Below are positions 31,862-42,959 of a DNA stretch of 64,000 nt, in pieces. The notes beneath the pieces are model-generated. The model did not search any database, had not been told where the DNA came from, and worked only from the letters and a program-made list of their open reading frames with translations. Origin of the DNA: Triglochin maritima (lineage: Eukaryota; Streptophyta; Magnoliopsida; Alismatales; Juncaginaceae); assembly GCA_963682175.1 (NCBI GenBank), contig OY821787.1:10642501-10706500 (forward strand), written 5' to 3'. Numbering within the stretch: position 1 is the first letter of the stretch; each line of letters begins with the position of its first letter. Made by a program: the position numbers and the translations under genes.

Positions 31862-33110
31862 GTGATTGAACGTCGGCGCCCCAAAAAGGCCAAAGGTATA
31901 TTTGTTATTGAAATAAATTTAGCCACCTCTGTCCAGGATTGGGTAATTGATACCGGATCTTGTGGTCACATAGTTTCTGATGTGCAGCTACTCATGGATA
32001 GGAAGGAACTTGTAAGGAACGAGGTAGAATTGAAGGTCGGAAATGGTGCGAACGTGTCTGCGGTTGCACAAGGTTCTGTGGTGCTTCAATTATGTAGTGG
32101 TTTAAATTTATGTCTAAAGAATGTTTATTATGTACATTCGATTAGCAAGAATATTATTTCTGTATCATGTTTGGATATATATGATTTTAATATAAATATT
32201 TCAAATTCTTGTTTGTCTATATCGAAGAATGGTGTTTTCTATGCAAATGCGTTCATAAGGAATGGTCTCTATTTGCTTGAATTGAATAATAAACAAATCT
32301 TTAATATCAATAACAAAAGACTTAAGACCACTTACAAGAATGATACTCTCTTGTGGCACTATCGTCTTGGTCACATAAATGAAAAGCGCATCAAGAAATT
32401 ACAAGAAGCTAACCTTCTTGGTCTACTTGATTTTAAATCATTGGAGACGTGCCAACCATGTCTAATGGGAAAAATGACCAAAAAGCCTTTCAAGAAGAAA
32501 GGCCCAAGGGCGAGTGGCTTGTTGGATTTGATACATTCCGATGTATGTGGTCCAATGAGAACTAGTGCACGAGATGGTTTCAAGTACTTCATTACGTTCA
32601 CGGATGATTATAGTCGTTATGGCTATGTTTATCTAATGAGAAACAAAAGTGAATCCTTTGACAAGTTCAAAGAATTCAAGAATGAAGTAGAGAACCAACT
32701 CGACAAAAAAATCAAGTCTCTACGAACGGATCGTGGAGGTGAGTACTTAAGTGCCGAATTTGACTCATACCTAAAGGAGTTTGGTATTGTACCTCAACTC
32801 ACCCCTCCCGGTACACCTCAGTGGAATGGGGTATCCGAAAGGAGGAATAGGACATTGCTCGACATGGTTCGGTCAATGATGAGTCATGCGGAATTACCTC
32901 TTTACTTTTGGAGTTATGCACTACAAACTGCGGCTTACACACTAAATAATGTTCCATCCAAATCCGTGGAGAAAACTCCTTATGAGCTATGGAGTGATAA
33001 AACACCTAAGCTCAGTTTTCTCAAGATTTGGGGTTGTGAGGCTTACGTCAAGAAATTGATGTCGATCAAACTTCAACCAAAAGCAGATAAGTGCTTCTTC
33101 ATTGGTTATC
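31862..33110 (+). pseudogene. Angela-like protease and integrase
   Basis: The frame reads on from gag. The protease active site is DTG in WVIDTGSCGHIVSD (31949-31957). The GAG-pre-integrase zinc domain is HYRLGHINEKRIKK with CQPCLMGK (HHCC type, 32360-32470). The integrase core holds the D,D,E residues in LIHSDVCGP, RTDRGGEYLS and NGVSERRNRT. The C-terminal IWGCEAYVKKLM block follows. All catalytic residues are present, but a deletion of about 35 bases after CFFIGY (33100-33110) breaks the frame relative to the reverse copy. Confidence 0.93.
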
Positions 33111-35099
33111 ACCTCCAATCGAGTGATTGTAGAGAGGGATGCCACATTTCTGGAAAAGGAATTTCTAGAAAGCATAAAAAGTAGTGGGAGTAGGGTTGTG
33201 CTTGAGGAAACTCAAGATACTCTACAAGATCATGACACGAATGATGACGTTCAAGATCATGAAGGCCCAACCGAGATTCCTTTGGTTAGTGGGAGCGTGA
33301 GCGAGAGACCATCACAAGAAATTGTGAGAGAATCTCAATCATCCCCACCAAGTGTACGTTCAAGAATTGAACGTGAACCAACTCCTCAAGAAATTGTGGA
33401 AGAAGTTCAAGAGACACGAGAAGAACCAAAAAAACTAAGAAGGTCAACAAGGGAAAGGAAGAAACCCGGCTTGTATCTGGGACTTCATGAAATCATGGTA
33501 CTAGATACCAATGATCCCTTGACCTTCCAAGAAGCAATGGATAGGGAAGACTCCAAACTATGGCTCAATGCCATGGAATCCGAAATAGAATCCATGTATG
33601 ATAATCAAGTATGGGACTTGGTTGACCTTCCTCAAGGTAAAAAGGCCATTCATAATAAATGAGTTTTCAAGAGGAAGATGGACATGGATGGGAACTTAAC
33701 AACCTACAAAGCGAGGCTTGTAGCGAAGGGTTTCACTCAAGTTCAAGGAATTGACTATGATGAAACTTTTTCACCGGTTTCCACGTTCAAGTCTATTCGG
33801 ATCATGCTCGCTATTGTCGCATTTCACGATAATGAAATATGGCAAATGAATGTCAAAACGGCGTTCCTTAATGGGAACTTGGAGGAGGATGTGTACATGG
33901 TACAACCTCAAGGTTTTGAAGATCCAAAGAATAGCGAGAAGGTATGCAAGCTTCAAAGATCCATTTATGGATTGAAGCAAGCATCAAGGAGTTAGAACAA
34001 ACGCTTTGACGAGGAAGTGAAAAAGCTTCACTTCATTCAAAGTAAGGAAGAACCTTGTATATACAAGAAGGTTAGTGGGAGCCATGTAGTATTCCTAATC
34101 TTATATGTCGATGACATATTGCTTATGGGCAATCATATTCCTTTGCTTGAGCAAACGAAAAGTTCATTGAAATCTGCTTTTTCAATGAAAGATATGGGTG
34201 AGTCTCAATACATCTTGGGAATCAAGATATATCGAGATATATCTCATAGACTCATTGGCCTCAGTCAACGTACATACATTGACAAGGTCTTGGAAAGGTT
34301 CAAGATGAACAACTCCAAAAAAGCCAGTGTGCCATTGAGTATGGGTGTGCAACTCAAGAAGTCTCAACGTGCGCAATCACGTAAGGACTTAGAGTACATA
34401 AAGGATGTCCCTTATGCTTCGGCAATTGGGTCGATCATGTACGCGATGACTTGCACAAGACCCGATGTCTCGTATGCTCTAAGCGTGACAAGTCGTCACC
34501 AATCCAACGCAGGTCCTGAGCATTGGACTGCGGTCAAGAATATCCTGAAGTACCTTAACCGGACTAAGGATAAGATTCTTGTTTATGGAGGACAAAGGGA
34601 ATTGATAGCTGAAGGTTACTCGGATGCGAGTTTCATGAGTGATCCAGACGATAGAAGGTCACAATCAGGATACGTCTTTCTTCTGAATGGTGGAGCTGTG
34701 AGTTGGCGTAGTTGGAAGCAAATCACTACGACCGACTGAACCACTGCTTCCGAAGTAATGGTTGTCGCTGAAGCGAGCAAGGAAGGAGTGTGGATTAAGA
34801 AGTTCCTTGAAGAGCTTGGAGTAGTTCCCTCGAGCGAGGGACCAATAGAGCTATTTTGCGACAATAGTGCATCTATCTCGCAAATCAAGGATCCCAAATC
34901 ACACCACAAAGTGAAGTACATGGATCTTAAGTACTTCGTGACGCGTGACCTCATCGACGAAGGCAAAATAAATCTGTTATGGGTGGACACCAACAACAAC
35001 ACAGCTGATCCATTCACAAAACCCTTATCCCAAGCCAAGGGCGAAATGCATTTCGAGTCCATGGGATTGAGGAACCATGTAGATTGGCTTGATGATTGA
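33102..35099 (+). pseudogene. Angela-like RT and RNase H with three nonsense codons
   Basis: The frame restarts after the 33100 deletion with ITSNRVIVERDATF, an acidic linker (DTLQDHDTNDDVQDHEGP) and the RT domain. RT motifs are KARLVAKGFTQVQGIDYDET, VKTAFLNGNLEEDVYM and the catalytic LILYVDDILLMG (34101-34115). RNase H follows, with YSDASFMSDPDDRRSQSGY and LFCDNSASISQIKDPKSHHK, ending at 35099. Stops at 33660-33662 (TGA) and 33993-33995 (TAG) both replace Trp codons, and TGA at 34736-34738 replaces Ser. One of the LTR-retained catalytic sets is therefore complete but untranslatable as a unit. Confidence 0.93.
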
Positions 35100-35171
35100 T
35101 ATGTAATGGGGTTTACCCTAGTTATTATTGTTTTATACATTGAGTATGTATGTGAAAGAAAACTTTAATAA

Positions 35172-35183
35172 CAAGTGGGAGAT
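35172..35183 (+). promoter_or_regulatory. Polypurine tract of forward Angela element
   Basis: CAAGTGGGAGAT directly precedes the 3' LTR at 35184. It is the plus-strand DNA primer site of the element. Confidence 0.8.
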
Positions 35184-37213
35184 TGAAGGGAATGTGTTAT
35201 AAAAGTTTTACTTTTAAATGTCAATTATTATGAATTGAATGAGAAATCATTTTGTTCCTTGTTTATGTTATTCGTCTTTTAGAAGTGGTAAGGAAGAGGC
35301 TCTTGGTCCTTAACCGTAGAACTCTAAAAGATATTGGTTTACATAAAACAAAAGATATTCGCAATCATGGTAATTAACATGGGACATTAATTACCAGGTT
35401 AAGATTGTCGTGTTTGGTCATACATCATTGTAGCTCTACAAGTGAGTGACAACACGGGTATGCAAAAGAGGAAAATATTACTTTTGTATACTGAATAGAC
35501 CTAATAAGTAAAATATTATAGAAATGTGTTTCTGTGTCATTAATATTTTACTGTGTCTTTGGTCCTTTGATATGAGACTTATATCTAATCACTTAAGGAA
35601 TACTTAATTAGATCAGTGTCTTGAACTATCGATAAGTGTAGTGTAAAGGCATTGGTTGGTTAAGTACAACTTTTGTTGGAGAAGATAGTTAGTCAAAAGA
35701 CTATCATTGCCCCTCTTAATTGAGTGATGATATTAGTGGGCCCCTTGATAAAGCAAAGTTATAATGTGCACAATGTGATTTGAGTTAAGTCACATATTTA
35801 TAACTAGATTAAAGAGATCAAGAAATGAATACTAATACAAAGATGACACAATACTACTTTGTGTGTATTCTTAATATCATGAGGCAAGGGACGGACACAA
35901 TTGGTGCACTCCATCACTAAATGGATCGGGTTTTGGTTCGAGTGGAATTAAGACATCTAACTAATTGGGAGCTATAATGTGTAGCTAGATACCACTTATA
36001 GCTTGTGATATTAAGCTCTTAATATCACTGCCAACTTAGTTTAGATCCTCCCATAGGTCACACCGCAAAACTGGGAAACAAGAAATGAGGATTTTGAGTT
36101 CATAAGATGTGTCGGGTTTCATGTAGAAAATATGACACATGGGGTGAACAAGCAAAATCAAAATTATGTTGTGATTAATAACATAATTAGAATCTAAATA
36201 AAATTCATATGTGACGTAAATATTATGGGGTGTAATGATTGATCATTGCATAGGATAATATGTTACATAAGTTGTGAATTTACTACTAATCCCGAAATCT
36301 CAAATTTTGTAGGGGTTAAACCGAAATTTGACAAGTCTGCAAAACAATGCTCCAACGGTCGACCGGTCGGGCACGGTCGACCGGACGTGTCTCAACCGAT
36401 AACAAGGAATTTTCATATGTTCGAACGGTCGACCGAAAGTAATCGGTCGGTCGACCGAACATTGCGATGGAATAATTCCTGTTACGAATGGTCGACCGAG
36501 TTATTGAACGGTCGACCGAAACATGGTTCGAGCGGTCGATCGAACCTCCAAACGGTCGACCGGTCCGGACGGTTTTCAGCAGAATTAATTTAAGAATTAA
36601 TTAGATCATGCATGGAATTGGTCCATAATTGATTTAATTCGTGGCTAATATTATTTATTATTAAATAATGGATGGTTAGATGGAATTTTGCATGAAATCA
36701 TGGGCAAGAGGTTGCACATGAATAGGTAATTTGGAGAGAACTTATAAATACAAGTTTATCTCATTACCGCATTAATTATTTCATTGCTTTCTCATGCAAA
36801 AATTCTCTCTCCATAATTCTCCACGAAAATTCCCTAATTCTTAAGTTTAGTTTTAGTTCTTAAGAGATCATCTTCTCAAGGGAATTAAAGAGGGGTTAGT
36901 AATTGGATTCTAAACCCTATCGGAGATTGAGAGACTAGCTTCCCTCTCTCCGATCTTGTTTAGAGTTTGGTGAATACTCGGAGGCATCCGGCGCAGCGAG
37001 AAGCATCCCCAACGTCTCCGAATCTTCAAGAAGTTTTAGAGAACTTCTAGGTATGAATTTCGGAGCCCATATTTGTTTTAATAAAGTTTTGAAACTAGTT
37101 ATTGAAACAAATTGATGCATGCATGAAATAAATCATAGAAAATTTTAAATTGATCCTTATTGTGCATAAAAATTTCAAAAATAAATATGTACAATTAAAC
37201 ATGAAATCCTACA
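35184..37213 (+). mobile_element. 3' LTR of forward Angela-like element
   Basis: It is 2030 bp and collinear with the 5' LTR. It lacks 22 bp comprising one palindrome and spacer, so its first two CGGTCGACCG units merge at 36356-36370. This single indel accounts for the whole length difference. It ends in ATCCTACA before GAGAA. Confidence 0.93.
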
Positions 37214-37218
37214 GAGAA

Positions 37219-37358
37219 AACGGTCAACCGTCAAAGACATGTAATCCTTGTGTGCATCAACTGTACATTTGATCCTATAACTCAAATAAATTGAAAATTA
37301 CATGTGAAGTCCTTGAGATTTGATTATAAGTCTTGAGTTATAAGAACCCAAAGCCAAC
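37219..37358 (-). mobile_element. LTR of the old Sirevirus element, remaining tip
   Basis: This is the sense-5' end of the LTR at 26116-27472, displaced by the Angela insertion. It contains CGGTCAACCG, a CpG-decayed palindrome, and ends in AAAGCCAAC, matching the TGTTGGCTTT start of the related LTRs. Beyond 37358 the sequence changes character. Confidence 0.7.
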
Positions 37359-38941
37359 TCTCTCGCTCACCTCTCTTCCCTAACCTTAACCCCCAACCCA
37401 TCTTTCCTTCCTCCTAAGCCATGGCGACTCCAGTTACCACCTCCGGCGAGCTCGATGTTTGTGCGTAGGCACGGAGGGGAAACACCCCCTTCTCCGTTGT
37501 TCATATTCTTTGAGGTAATCCCTCCCTATCTCGCGTATAGAGTTAGGAGGTCGGGGTAGTGGGAGGGGGTGCCGAGGAGGCATGTCAGAGTTGCGTCAGA
37601 CGCGCAAACGCGCGTGCGCGTTGGAGTTGCGCGTGCGGCCATGTGAGTCGTGCTACCGTGTGGAGGTGGTTTCCTTCGGCCTTTGCACCCAGCACTGGTC
37701 TTTCGGTGGCGACGACCCAGCTGGACGCCCGGAAGCCGGTGACCGGAGTTGGCAAAATTTGGGTTTTCGGGTGGAGGAGAAAGGATTGGGGATTTTTGCA
37801 TAATAGTGATGCATGTTAGATGTAATTGGGTGGGTTGATTAAAGATTGGGTTATTTGCAGCAAAACCTTGAATTTAATGGTTTTGGTTAACTATATTAGT
37901 AAATGGAAATTTTCTGAATAAACTCTGAATTTATGAGTATTTAATTGAATAGATTAATAACTTGATTAATTGCATAATAAACCCTGGAATTAATTGTATT
38001 GGTTTAATTGATTAACAATTGGATTAATTGCTGGAAAAACTCTGAAATCTAATGCATTTGAATAAAGGAATTATAATTGGGTAATTTACTATTTTCTCCT
38101 GAACTTTTGGGAATTGTGAAATACAAGGAAACTTTAGGCAAATTACATGTATACCCATGTACCTTGATTTGTGGACATAGAGCTATAATTTCACTACGTT
38201 GCTTATATGATTTTATAGTCTTGTTTATTATTTATTTTTTTCTCTATAACTTGTCACGATTGGGGACCCGTGCTGCTGGGGGTAAATTGCATTTACCTCA
38301 TTGCCTATTGAGACTGTGAGAATGTGAGAGGTTCATGGAACCGATTGTCCACCCACGTTGTTACGAGTGGTCGTTAGAGCGTTGCTCATAGACTCGAGCG
38401 TGTGGTCGAGTAGTGGAGATGACGTGTGAGGCACGTAGACTACATGTTAAGGTGTTTCCCTGGTTGTGCGGTTTGAAGAGGTCCACCCACGTTGTGACGA
38501 GTGACCATTTGGGAGCATTACTTACGGGCACGGGCGTGTTGTCGACTTCCAAAGCCCGATGTGAAACTTGTCAGCACACCGGCGTTGTGATGGGTGACCA
38601 TTTGGGAGCGTTGCTCACGGGCTCGGGCTCGGGCTCGGGCGCGTGGTTGGACTAGGACGTTGCTTTGTGGGCCAGATGTGCAGTCTGGTCGAGGGTGCAC
38701 GGTCAGCCTGACCTGGCGCGTGGTCACCTTGGGACGTGTGATAGTTCTACCATGAGAGAGGGTTGAGTGTTGCCTTGTGGGTTGGATACACAGTCGGGGT
38801 CAAGGTGCACGCTCGACCTCACTTGGCGCGTGACCGCCTTGGAACATGAGACCAGTGTGAGCCGTCAGGTACGGCTAGACCTTGTTCGGTGTCAGGTTGG
38901 GGTGGTGTACTGTGTCTTGATTTGAGACTCAGGCATGCATG
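37359..38941. other. GC-rich unclassified region, probably an old LTR or leader
   Basis: A C/T-rich stretch (37359-37410) is followed by GC-rich sequence with GCGCGTGCGCG (37612-37622), then AT-rich sequence with loosely repeated TTGATTAATTG motifs (37830-38070), then a block of degenerate tandem repeats (38349-38880). No frame resembles a known protein; the longest (37526-37819, both strands) are low-complexity. Such an organisation could be an LTR with its leader, but no partner copy is in the window. Confidence 0.4.
38349..38880. repeat. Degenerate GC-rich tandem repeats
   Basis: Three copies of a block starting CCACCCACGTTGTTACGAGT-like sequence and ending near CGTGTNGTCGA begin at about 38349, 38483 and 38575. 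A second pair, built on TGTGGG-CAGT-GGTGCACG-TGGCGCGTG, lies at about 38660-38742 and 38772-38850. A short GGGCTC triplication lies at 38620-38638. Confidence 0.65.
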
Positions 38942-41111
38942 TGAAGGATTTTGTGTCCCTATGTATGTATATATTTTAAAAAAATTAATACGACATACAA
39001 GATAGATTTCAGATTTTCAACAATTTTTATGTACATTACTTTGTGTTTATTCTAATATCATGCAATCCTACATATATTAAAATAAATCACAAAGAGAGAA
39101 TCATACCTAAAGGTTCTCTAAAACCTTTTGAAGATCCAGAGTCGCGTTGCCCATTGAATCGCCCGCCGATTCGCCTCCAAGTGTTCACCAAACTCTAAAC
39201 AAGATTAGAGAGAAAGGAGCTAGCCAATCAATCTCTAATACGGCTTAGAATCTAGCTAATAACCCCTCTTTGAGCTCCTGAGATTTCTATCTCCAAAACT
39301 CAAAATTAATAAGAGATTTTCGTGGTGATTAGAGGAGAGATTAACGAGAGAAAGAATTTTTTCATTAACATAAACAAGTAGGAGGAGGGGTGCTTTTATA
39401 GTCTCCCAAAACATCCTTATCAAGAACTATTCCTTAGTCATGATCTCTTGCTTATTCTCTCCTAAAATTAATCTATAATTTCCACATAAGTATCCTCTAA
39501 ACATTTTAATTAAATCTGGAATTAATCCACCCATGATTTAATTAATCTCTTAATAATTCAGGCAGAAATCGCTCTGTTCGGTTGACCGAGAATTTTCTCG
39601 GTGAACCGAACCATTCGGTTTTAACACGTGTTCCGTGGACCGTGAGCTAGACGGTCGACCGAATCCGCATGAGATAAAATCTCAGGAAGAATTCGGACGA
39701 ACGACGTCTTCTCTTCAGTCTACCGATGACTCACTAAAATTTCTCCTGGAGCGTAGTCATCGAATGACCGTGTCACCTTCGGGTATACCGAAAATACTTT
39801 TTCTCGGTTGACCGTTCACACTCAGTTAACCGAACCCGATTGTCCAGGCACTCTAGACAATTTCGGTCAACCAATTGTGCTTACCCGTTCCCCATTCGGT
39901 TAACCGACCTGAAGATTCCCCCGGTCGACCGAACCCTTAACGGTTCACCGTGTTTGATCCCGATTTTGGCTTTGTCAAATTTTGGATTTATTTCCAACAA
40001 AATTTGATCTTTTGGGGTTTTTAGCAAATTCATATTTTATGTAACATATTATCTTATGTAATATTATTACACCCCATAATAAATACACCTCATATGAATT
40101 TATTATGATTCTAATTATGTTAATTCTCATGACATATTGATTTTATTCGTTCACCAGATGTGTCCCATTTTCATATGAAACCCAACACATCATATGAACT
40201 TAAAATCAAGCCTCTTGTTTCCCAGTTTTATAGTGTGATCTATAGGAGGATCTAAGCGAAATTGGCAGGGATATTAAACACTTAATATCTCAAACTATAA
40301 GTGGTATCTAGCTACACATTATAGTTACCCAATTAGCATAGATGTCTTTGTTCCACCCGAACCAAAACACGATCCATTTAGTGATGTAAGTGCACCACTT
40401 GTGTCTGTCCATTGCCTCATGATATTAAGAATATATACAAAGTAGAAATGTGTCATCTTTGTATTATATTCATTTCTTGATCTCTCTTAGCTAATTATAA
40501 CTATGTAACTTAACTCAAGTTACATTATGCACATTATAATTTTGCTTTATGAAGGGGCCCACTAATATCATCACTCAATTAAGAGGGGCAATGATAATCG
40601 TTTGACTAGCTCTCTTTTCCAGCACAAGTCATGTTCAACCAACTATTGCCTTTATCACTATACTGATTGATAGCTTTTGACAATAATCAAATTAAGCACT
40701 TCTTGAGTGAAAAGATATAAGTCTCATATCTTAGGATCCAAGACACAGTAAAACATTAATGACACGAAACACAATTCCATAATGTTTTACTTGTTAGGTC
40801 TATTCAATATATAAAAGTAATCTTTTCCTTTTTATATAGTCGTCTCGTCAATTATTTCTAGAGCTACAACAATCGATGATCAACACGACAATCTTATCTC
40901 GGTGATTAATGTTCCTTGTTAATTAACATGATTGTGAATAACTATTGATTTGTGTAAACGATTATCTTTTAGAGCTCTATGATTAAGGCCAAACACATCT
41001 TCCTTAACACTTCCAAAAGACGAATATCATAATCAAGGAACAAAATGTTTGCACATCCAATTCATAATAATTGACATATAAAAGTAAAACTTTTAGAACA
41101 TATTCCTTTCA
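38942..41111 (-). mobile_element. 3' LTR (sense) of reverse Angela element
   Basis: This LTR is 2170 bp. Its U3 cluster (39579-39950) is built of variants such as CGGTTGACCG, CGGTGAACCG, CGGTTAACCG and two intact CGGTCGACCG. The TATA box, CTATAAAAG on the minus strand, lies at 39393-39401. Confidence 0.92.
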
Positions 41112-41123
41112 ATCTCCCACTTG
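41112..41123 (-). promoter_or_regulatory. Polypurine tract of reverse Angela element
   Basis: The minus strand reads CAAGTGGGAGAT immediately before the LTR, identical to the tract of the forward element. Confidence 0.8.
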
Positions 41124-41192
41124 TTATCAAAGTTTTATCTCACATACATTCTCAATGTATAAAACAATAATAACTAGGGTAACCCTCTCTAA

Positions 41193-42959
41193 TCACTCAT
41201 CAAACCAATCCACATGGTTCCTCGGACCCATGGACTCGAAATGCATTTCGCCCTTGGCTTGGGATAAAGGTTTGGTGAATGGATCAGCTGTGTTGTTGTT
41301 TGTGTCCACCCATAACAAATTTATTTTGCCCTCGTCGATGAAGTCACGTGTGACAAAGTACTTACGATCCATGTACTTCACTTTGTGGTGTGATTTGGGA
41401 TCCTTGATTTGCAAGATAGATGCACTATTATCGCAAAATAGCTCTATTGGTCCCTCACTCGAGGGAACTAATCCAAGCTCTTCAAGGAACTTCTTAATCC
41501 ACACTCCTTCCTTTCTCGCTTGAGCGACAACCATTACTTTGGAAGCGGTGGTTGAGTCGGTCGTAGTGCTTTGCTTCCAACTACGCCAACTCACAGCTCC
41601 ACCATTCAGAAGGAAGACGTATCCTGACTGCGACCTTCTATCGTCGGGATCACTCATGAAACTCCCATCCGAATAGCCCTCGGCTATTAACTCCCATTGT
41701 CCACCATAAACAAGAAACTTATCTTTGGTCTGGTTAAGGTACCTCAGAATATTCTGGACCACAGTCCAATGCTCAGGACCTACGTTGGATTGGTGACGAC
41801 TTGTCATGCTTAGAGCATACGAGACATCGGGTCTTGTGCAAGTCATCGCGTACATGATCAATCCTATTGCCGAAGCATAAGGGATATCTTTCATGTACTC
41901 CAAGTCTTTACGTGATTCAGCACGTTGAGACTTCTTGTGTTGCACACCCATACTCATTGGCACACTGCCCTTTTTGGAGTTGTTCATGTTGAACCTTTCC
42001 AAGACCTTGTCAATGTATGCACGTTGACTTAGGCCAATCAGTCTACGAGATCTATCTCTATATATCTTGATTCCCAAGATGTATTGAGCCTCACTCACAT
42101 CTTTCATTGAAAATGCAGATTTCAATGAACTTCTCGTTTGCTCAAGCAAAGGTATATGATTTCCCATGAGGAGTATGTCATCGACATATAAGATCAAGAA
42201 CACTATGTGGCTCCCACTAACCTTCTTTTATATACAAGGCTCTTCCCTACTTTGGACGAAGTGAATCTTTTTGACTTCTTCGTCAAAGCGTTTGTTCCAA
42301 TTTCTTGATGCTTGCTTCAATCCGTACATGAATCTTTGAAGCTTGCATACTTTCTCGTTATTCTTTGGATCTTCAAAACCTTGAGGTTGTACCATGTACA
42401 CATCCTCCTCCAAGTTGCCATTAAGGAACACCGTTTTGACATCCATTTTCCATACCTCATAATCATGAAATGTGGCAATAGCGAGCATAATCCGAATAGA
42501 CTTGAACATGGCAACCGGTGAAAAAGTTTCATCATAGTCAATTCCTTGAACTTGAGTGAAACCTTTTGCTACAAGCCTCGCTTTATAGGTTGTCAAGTTT
42601 CCATCCATGTACATCTTCCTCTTGAAAACCCATTTATTTTGAATGGCCTTTTTCCCTTGAGGAAGGTCAACCAAGTTCCATACTTGATTATCATACATGG
42701 ATTCTATTTCGGATTCCATGGCCTTGAACCATAGTTTGGAGTCCTTTCTTTCCATTGCTTCTTGAAAGGTCGAGGGATCATCGGTATCTAGTACCATGAT
42801 CTCATGAAGTCCCAAATACATATCGGGTTTCTTCCTTTCCCTCGTTGACCTTCTAAGTTCTTTTGGTTCTACGTGTACTTCTCGAAATTCTTCCACAATT
42901 TCTTGTGGAATTGGTTCGTGTTCTATTCTCGAATGTACACTAGGTGGGGAAGATTGAGT
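41193..42959 (-). pseudogene. Angela-like RT and RNase H (reverse)
   Basis: Two open stretches, 42896-42228 and 42203-41193, form one frame separated by a TAA at 42228-42230 that replaces a Tyr codon. RT motifs are KARLVAKGFTQVQGIDYDET, MDVKTVFLNGNLEEDVYM, LYGLKQ-type MYGLKQASRNWNKRF and the catalytic LILYVDDILLMG. RNase H has YSDGSFMSDPDDRRSQSGY (the usual Asp-Ala-Ser reads Asp-Gly-Ser) and CDNSASILQIKDPKSHHK. The end at 41193 matches the forward element. Confidence 0.93.

Larger units (their letters stand above)
27473..37213 (+). mobile_element. Angela/BARE-like copia element, nearly complete, GAGAA duplication
   Basis: This forward element is 9741 bp, with two LTRs of 2052 and 2030 bp and perfect flanking GAGAA (27468-27472 and 37214-37218). 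The internal order is primer site, leader of about 1.5 kb, gag, protease, integrase, RT, RNase H, purine tract. This is the copia order, and the integrase and RT motifs match the Angela/BARE-1 group. By eye the LTRs differ by about 28 substitutions plus one 22-bp indel, so it is the youngest insertion in the nest. Several stops and one deletion disable the polyprotein. Confidence 0.94.
13510..37358 (-). mobile_element. Old Sirevirus-like copia element, split by four insertions
   Basis: Fragments on the minus strand form one decayed element when read from right to left: LTR (37358-37219 plus 27472-26116), primer site (26113-26102), gag (to about 25150), a large deletion, integrase C-terminus (25090-24739), integrase-RT hinge (21512-21262), and RT/RNase H (14562-13510). 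The gaps are exactly filled by the Angela element (27473-37213), the deleted Athila element (21513-24738), the pol-less Sirevirus element (15954-21261) and a solo LTR (14563-15947). The gag type and the hinge motif LPNDWQYKKDHP fit the Sirevirus (SIRE/Maximus) lineage. The element's 3' LTR is gone. Confidence 0.82.

Noticed and set aside
37526..37819. Overlapping GC-rich open frames on both strands
   Set aside because: They are low-complexity Arg/Pro-rich readings of a CpG-rich stretch with no recognised domain, probably part of an old LTR or leader.
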